Part shown: piece after piece, positions 6,767 through 9,522 of the stretch
How positions within the stretch are numbered: position 1 is the first letter of the stretch
Layout of the letters: each line of letters starts with the position of its first letter
Assembly (NCBI GenBank): GCA_001577185.1
Contig: LSCM01000034.1
Coordinates: 1 to 9,522 of the forward strand
Direction: 5' to 3'
DNA from: Cloacimonetes bacterium TCS62
GTDB lineage: Bacteria; Cloacimonadota; Cloacimonadia; Cloacimonadales; TCS61
Length of the DNA: 9,522 nt
The notes under the pieces: model-generated
Told to the model about the DNA's origin: nothing
What the model saw: only the letters and a program-made list of their open reading frames with translations
Databases searched by the model: none
Program-made: the position numbers and the translations under genes

Positions 6767-7515
6767 AGATCAATAATAACATGCCAGCAGTAATTTTAGC
6801 AGCAGGTAGAGGAATCAGGCTTGGAAAGCTCAGCGATAATAAACCAAAACCAATGACAGAAGTTGCTGGAATTCAGATAATAGATAATTTGGTAGAATCA
6901 CTTATCAAAAACGGGATTAAGAGAATAATAATTGCAACCGGTTATATGCATAAAACACTAGAAGGAGCTTTAGATAAATTTCAGAAAGATACCGAAATTA
7001 TTTACATTTATAATGAGATCTATGGATCGACTAACAATATTTATTCCCTATGGTTAACTAAAAAATATCTTCAAAATGGTTTTTATCTATTTGAAGCTGA
7101 TGTTTTTTTTGAAACTGCAATTATGCAGCGATTGATAAATTCTGAAGCTGCTAATGTGATGTTGATTGGCAAACATAATGAAATGATGGAGGGGACGGTA
7201 GTTGACCTGAATGCTGAAAATCTTGTTCAACAAATGTATCTCAAACGACATCAAAAGGAGGGATTCGATTTTTCCAATAAATTTAAAACAGTTAATTTCT
7301 ATAAAATTGGAAAAAAAATTTCACAGGATTTTTTCCTGCCTAAAATGGATGAGCATATAAATAATAAAGATCTGAATTCCTATTATGAATTGATCATCAA
7401 GGAAGCATTGGAGAAAAAATATAAATTTTTTGGTTTAAAAACAGATGAGCTAAAATGGTGGGAAATAGATACTAAAGAAGACCTGCTTTATACAGAAGAA
7501 CTTTTTACTTCTTGA
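6763..7515 (+). CDS. LicC/PntC-like sugar-nucleotidyltransferase-fold cytidylyltransferase
   Basis: 250 residues. The N terminus has the NTP-transferase signature LAAGRGIRLG (12-21) with KPKP (27-30). EAD (111-113) supplies the first metal aspartate and WEIDT (233-237) the second. STNNIYSLW (89-97) resembles the NN-[IF]-YSL segment of choline-phosphate cytidylyltransferase LicC. The middle and C-terminal portions (EGTVVDL about 143-149, FDFSNKFKTVNFYK about 168-181, SYYELIIKEAL about 206-216) look more like the phosphonate (aminoethylphosphonate) cytidylyltransferase branch; this is from memory and not searched. The likely product is a CDP-activated amine or alcohol used by LicD. An internal ATG at residue 7 is an alternative start, but the 6763 start gives the coupled ATGA overlap. 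Its 3' end overlaps the convergent gene by 11 bases. Confidence 0.82.
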   Translation: MKINNNMPAVILAAGRGIRLGKLSDNKPKPMTEVAGIQIIDNLVESLIKNGIKRIIIATGYMHKTLEGALDKFQKDTEIIYIYNEIYGSTNNIYSLWLTKKYLQNGFYLFEADVFFETAIMQRLINSEAANVMLIGKHNEMMEGTVVDLNAENLVQQMYLKRHQKEGFDFSNKFKTVNFYKIGKKISQDFFLPKMDEHINNKDLNSYYELIIKEALEKKYKFFGLKTDELKWWEIDTKEDLLYTEELFTS

Positions 7516-8395
7516 TCTTCTTTAAAACACGAATCTGAATGATCCACAAAATTAACATATAAATATTCGCAAGAACAATTGTATAAAAGAAAAAGATCAT
7601 TGGTCTATATAATATTGCAGAGATAATCAATGCAAAAATATGAGCTGTTGGCCCTATCCAGAACCAAAGTTTGATCAAAAGACTATTTTTTTCTTTATAT
7701 TCCTTATGGTCATAATGTTCCTCTTCCTTAAGCTGGAATAACTGAAGGTGAGAATATCCTAAATAGAAAGCTATCAGAACTTTATCAAAGATCTTGCCCT
7801 TCTCATTCTTTATCTTCAATAGTTCTTTTTTGAATTGCTGTTTAGCTTCCCAAGTAGAAGTTTGTTTTCCCAAACCATGTGCCATAAATTCTACTCTGTA
7901 ATAATCAACGATCATTGCATGAACAATATGGCTAGCAGCTGCGATAATTAATAACCACCAATGAGAAATTGAGATTCCTGTTCCAATCATTCCTTTATCT
8001 AATCCAATTCCGATACCAACATATACCATTATTCCAACAGAATAATCCGCAAATCCATCTACTATTCTACCAATTGGTGAACCATTTTTCTTTAATCGTG
8101 CTATCATACCATCAATACAATCCAGAATTAATACAAAAAAGTATAATATACCACCTATAAGAAATCCGGTTAAAGTACCCCAAGAAAAGAACATTGCACT
8201 TATGAATCCCATAAATATTGCCATTAGTGATACTTGATTTGGCGTAACTGGAGTTCGGTACAATAATTTTACAAAAATAAAAGCTATGGGACGCAAAATG
8301 TAAAGTGTTAATGTTTCATCAAAAATAATATGCTTCAAAGATCGTTTAAATTCTTTGAACATTTTTTTATTGTATTCTTTAATTTTATTATTCAT
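7505..8395 (-). CDS. CDP-alcohol phosphatidyltransferase family integral membrane protein
   Basis: 296 residues. The family motif D-x2-D-G-x2-A-R-x8-G-x3-D-x3-D is perfect: Asp92, Asp95, Gly96, Ala99, Arg100, Gly109, Asp113, Asp117. It sits after hydrophobic segments at about 55-70 and 74-91, with further membrane segments near 120-132, 146-160 and 245-290. Enzymes of this class displace CMP from a CDP-alcohol with a second alcohol, in the membrane, to make phospholipids such as PG, PI, PS or ether/inositol lipids. A charged, soluble stretch (about 165-240) splits the usual membrane bundle and makes the protein longer than a typical PgsA (roughly 180-200). AAAGGA four bases before the ATG supports the start. 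It lies 30 bases after the ThiS-like gene and probably shares its transcript. Substrate is unknown; the convergent cytidylyltransferase is a possible source of CDP-alcohol. Confidence 0.88.
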   Translation of the reverse strand: MNNKIKEYNKKMFKEFKRSLKHIIFDETLTLYILRPIAFIFVKLLYRTPVTPNQVSLMAIFMGFISAMFFSWGTLTGFLIGGILYFFVLILDCIDGMIARLKKNGSPIGRIVDGFADYSVGIMVYVGIGIGLDKGMIGTGISISHWWLLIIAAASHIVHAMIVDYYRVEFMAHGLGKQTSTWEAKQQFKKELLKIKNEKGKIFDKVLIAFYLGYSHLQLFQLKEEEHYDHKEYKEKNSLLIKLWFWIGPTAHIFALIISAILYRPMIFFFYTIVLANIYMLILWIIQIRVLKKIKK

Positions 8396-8399
8396 AGCT

Positions 8400-8405
8400 T
8401 CCTTT
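8400..8405 (-). promoter_or_regulatory. Shine-Dalgarno site of the CDP-alcohol phosphatidyltransferase
   Basis: AAAGGA on the minus strand, four bases before the ATG at 8395. It lies in the 30-base gap after the ThiS-like stop and supports separate initiation within a shared transcript. Confidence 0.6.
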
Positions 8406-8425
8406 GTCTGTTTGATAAGACAGTA

Positions 8426-8623
8426 TTATCCACCTGCAACAAGATGAATTATCTTCAGGTTATCATTATCGTTCACTACATGAGTGGAAAAAGAATTTTT
8501 ATTCAAAATATGACCATTTATCTTAACTATACTTAGGTGGAGAAGAAAATTATTTTCTTTTAGCATTTTCTCAACTGTTTTCCCTTTTACCCAAGGTATT
8601 TCGGTATCATTTATCATGATCAT
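8426..8623 (-). CDS. thiS: ThiS/MoaD-like ubiquitin-fold sulfur carrier protein
   Basis: 65 residues, the normal ThiS length. It has the ThiS pattern: a first strand with an N-D turn (MIMINDTEIPW), TVEKMLKENN as the first helix, VKINGHIL (33-40) like the V-x-[VL]-NG-x-[IV] of ThiS, DNDNLKIIHLV near the end, and a terminal Ala-Gly-Gly. The C-terminal Gly-Gly is the residue pair adenylated by a ThiF/MoeB-type enzyme and then thiocarboxylated. In thiamine synthesis it delivers sulfur to ThiG; related carriers serve other sulfur transfers. None of those partners is nearby, so the pathway is open. AAGGGAG five bases upstream (8629-8635) supports the start at 8623. It is the first gene of a probable two-gene unit with the CDP-alcohol phosphatidyltransferase. 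Confidence 0.8.
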   Translation of the reverse strand: MIMINDTEIPWVKGKTVEKMLKENNFLLHLSIVKINGHILNKNSFSTHVVNDNDNLKIIHLVAGG

Positions 8624-8830
8624 AAGAACTCCCTTCTGGCTAAGTTCAGAATGGATGATAAAATGTCAAGATACTTAGATCATTTTATTGAAAAATTTAA
8701 AAGAATTACATTTGAATATATATTAATAGAATTCCCTTCAATTAAATGATTCTAGAAACATATTTTATTAGGTTAATATTGACAATAATTCTTATTTATG
8801 AAGACTAAATATAAAAAAGATGAGGATAAA
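8624..8830. other. Divergent intergenic region between the ThiS-like gene and maf
   Basis: About 200 very AT-rich bases with no gene. TTGACA occurs on the minus strand at 8664-8669 and on the plus strand at 8779-8784, but neither has a convincing -10 at 16-18 bases. The minus-strand one would also put the transcript start on top of the thiS ribosome site. Another minus-strand possibility is TTGAAG (8736-8741) with TATATT (8715-8720) at 15 bases. Promoters for both directions must lie here, but they cannot be fixed by eye. No hairpin terminator is seen. Confidence 0.5.
8822..8826 (+). promoter_or_regulatory. Shine-Dalgarno site that fixes the maf start
   Basis: GAGGA ends four bases before the ATG at 8831. 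The earlier in-frame ATG at 8798 has no purine-rich site before it (only an A/T tract), so 8831 is preferred. Confidence 0.65.
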
Positions 8831-9421
8831 ATGATACATAACTTATTAAAAGATAAGAAAGTTATTCTAGCATCAGCATCTCCTCGAAGAAAAAAAATAT
8901 TTGAATTGCTTTCAGTAAAAGCATTACAGATGCCAGCTAATATTAAAGAGGATCAAAGCTATAAAAATCCCCGTAAGCTGGTTTTACACCATGCTAAAAA
9001 CAAAGTGCGACATATACGATCTCAAGTCGATAATGATTACCTTATAATCGGTGCTGATACGATAGTTTATCACAAAAAAGATATTCTAGAGAAACCGAGA
9101 GACAGATATCAAGCTGCAGAATATCTTACATTATTATCCTCCTCACATCACTATGTTTATTCTGGAATTGCTATTGCTTACAAAAATCAAATTGTATCTG
9201 ATTATGAGAAAACTAAAGTGTTCTTCAATGAAATTTGCCCAGAAGATATTGCAGAATACGTAAATACGCAAGAACCTATGGATAAAGCCGGGGCATATGG
9301 AATCCAAGGTTTTGGAAGTCAATTTATCCAAAAGATATCAGGTTGTTATTTTAATGTTATGGGATTTCCAATTTCAAAATTTTATATTTTATTATTAAAT
9401 ATGCTGAAGGCTGATCAATAA
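8831..9421 (+). CDS. maf: Maf family nucleoside triphosphate pyrophosphatase (dTTP/UTP type)
   Basis: 196 residues from the chosen start, typical for Maf (about 190-200). The motifs are LASASPRR (13-20), the nucleotide-binding N terminus; GADTIV (74-79), the metal/catalytic Asp; KPRD (88-91); EPMDKAGAYGIQGFG (148-162); and GCYFNVMGFP (171-180). The DKAGAYGIQG signature is that of the YhdE branch, which hydrolyses dTTP, UTP and modified pyrimidine nucleotides to monophosphates, and differs from the YceF m7GTP type. It works in the cytoplasm as a house-cleaning enzyme and has been linked to division arrest. An in-frame ATG 33 bases upstream (8798) would add MKTKYKKDEDK but lacks a ribosome site. 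A putative amidohydrolase gene follows nine bases after the stop, probably in one transcript. Confidence 0.93.
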   Translation: MIHNLLKDKKVILASASPRRKKIFELLSVKALQMPANIKEDQSYKNPRKLVLHHAKNKVRHIRSQVDNDYLIIGADTIVYHKKDILEKPRDRYQAAEYLTLLSSSHHYVYSGIAIAYKNQIVSDYEKTKVFFNEICPEDIAEYVNTQEPMDKAGAYGIQGFGSQFIQKISGCYFNVMGFPISKFYILLLNMLKADQ

Positions 9422-9430
9422 GAGAAAAAA

Positions 9431-9522
9431 ATGAAATTATTGCATAATGCTAAATTTTATTCAATGGCTCAAGAAAATCAGTATTACACTGCTTTACTTA
9501 TAGAAAATGAAAAGATCAAAGA
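9431..9522 (+). CDS. Start of a probable amidohydrolase (metal-dependent hydrolase), cut by the window edge
   Basis: Thirty codons and two bases are visible. LLHNAKFYSM (3-12) and ALLIENEKIK (21-30) fit the first two strands of the small beta domain that opens many amidohydrolases of the YtcJ/imidazolonepropionase type (pattern: I-x-NA-x-[IF]-x-T/S-M ... A-[LI]-x-I-x-[DN]-x-[KR]-I). None of the metal-binding residues is within the window, so the assignment rests only on this opening pattern. The ATG is nine bases after the maf stop, with AAGAGAA just upstream as a weak ribosome site, so it is probably co-transcribed with maf. Confidence 0.45.
   Translation, partial: MKLLHNAKFYSMAQENQYYTALLIENEKIK

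Noticed and set aside
7494..7523. Possible bidirectional terminator AGAAGA ... TCTTCT at the convergent stops
   Set aside because: The 6-base arms are separated by 16 bases, contain few G/C pairs and lie within both coding ends; too weak to call a terminator.
7969..8160. Short plus-strand frame inside the CDP-alcohol phosphatidyltransferase gene
   Set aside because: Antisense to the perfect catalytic motif of the real gene.
8330..8536. 68-codon plus-strand frame across the ThiS/phosphatidyltransferase junction
   Set aside because: Covers the start of one well-supported gene and half of another on the other strand; composition is that of a reverse shadow.
8641..8669. Minus-strand promoter built on the perfect TTGACA at 8664-8669
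   Set aside because: The -10 at 17 bases would be AACTTA, a poor match, and transcription would start on the ribosome site of the ThiS-like gene.
9143..9331. 62-codon minus-strand frame within maf
   Set aside because: Opposite the conserved Maf motifs; no support.
1..9522. CRISPR arrays, tRNA or rRNA genes, insertion sequences
   Set aside because: No regularly spaced repeats, cloverleaf-like segments, transposase genes or long terminal inverted repeats were seen on either strand.

Overview
The window is AT-rich (roughly one third G+C by eye), densely packed bacterial DNA. Clear Shine-Dalgarno sequences precede some genes (rpsO, the LicD gene, the ThiS gene, maf) but not others. A partial ribosomal protein S15 gene on the left and a Maf pyrophosphatase on the right are ordinary housekeeping genes. 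Low G+C, many overlapping starts and stops, and a cell-surface glycan cluster lacking the usual Gram-positive teichoic-acid neighbours suggest an uncultured or poorly studied AT-rich bacterium, possibly of the FCB/Cloacimonadota kind. The sequence alone does not settle the phylum.

Layout. (1) 1-70, minus: start of rpsO. (2) 71-262: divergent intergenic region with promoter-like elements and small palindromes. (3) 263-7515, plus: seven genes in which every junction overlaps (4, 1, 17, 4, 1 and 4 bases), so almost certainly one translationally coupled operon. The order is MsbA/PglK-like ABC exporter, CDP-glycerol glycerophosphotransferase-family enzyme 1, enzyme 2, LicD-family phosphotransferase, CDP-glycerol-family enzyme 3, PAPS-dependent sulfotransferase, LicC/PntC-like cytidylyltransferase. 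(4) 7505-8623, minus: a ThiS-like sulfur carrier ending in Gly-Gly, followed by a CDP-alcohol phosphatidyltransferase whose 3' end overlaps the plus-strand operon by 11 bases. (5) 8624-8830: divergent intergenic region. (6) 8831-9522, plus: maf, then the start of what looks like an amidohydrolase.

How the genes may work together (inference). The cytidylyltransferase would activate a phosphorylated or phosphonylated small alcohol or amine as a CDP derivative. LicD and the three CDP-glycerol-type GT-B enzymes would transfer phospho-substituents or polyol phosphates onto a glycan. The sulfotransferase would add sulfate, and the ABC exporter would flip the lipid-linked product across the inner membrane. 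The convergent CDP-alcohol phosphatidyltransferase could draw on the same or another CDP-alcohol to make a polar lipid. The result would be a phosphodiester-rich, possibly sulfated, teichoic-acid-like surface polymer. No enzyme for lipid priming, polyol-phosphate synthesis, choline kinase or phosphonate synthesis lies in the window, so the exact substituent is unknown.
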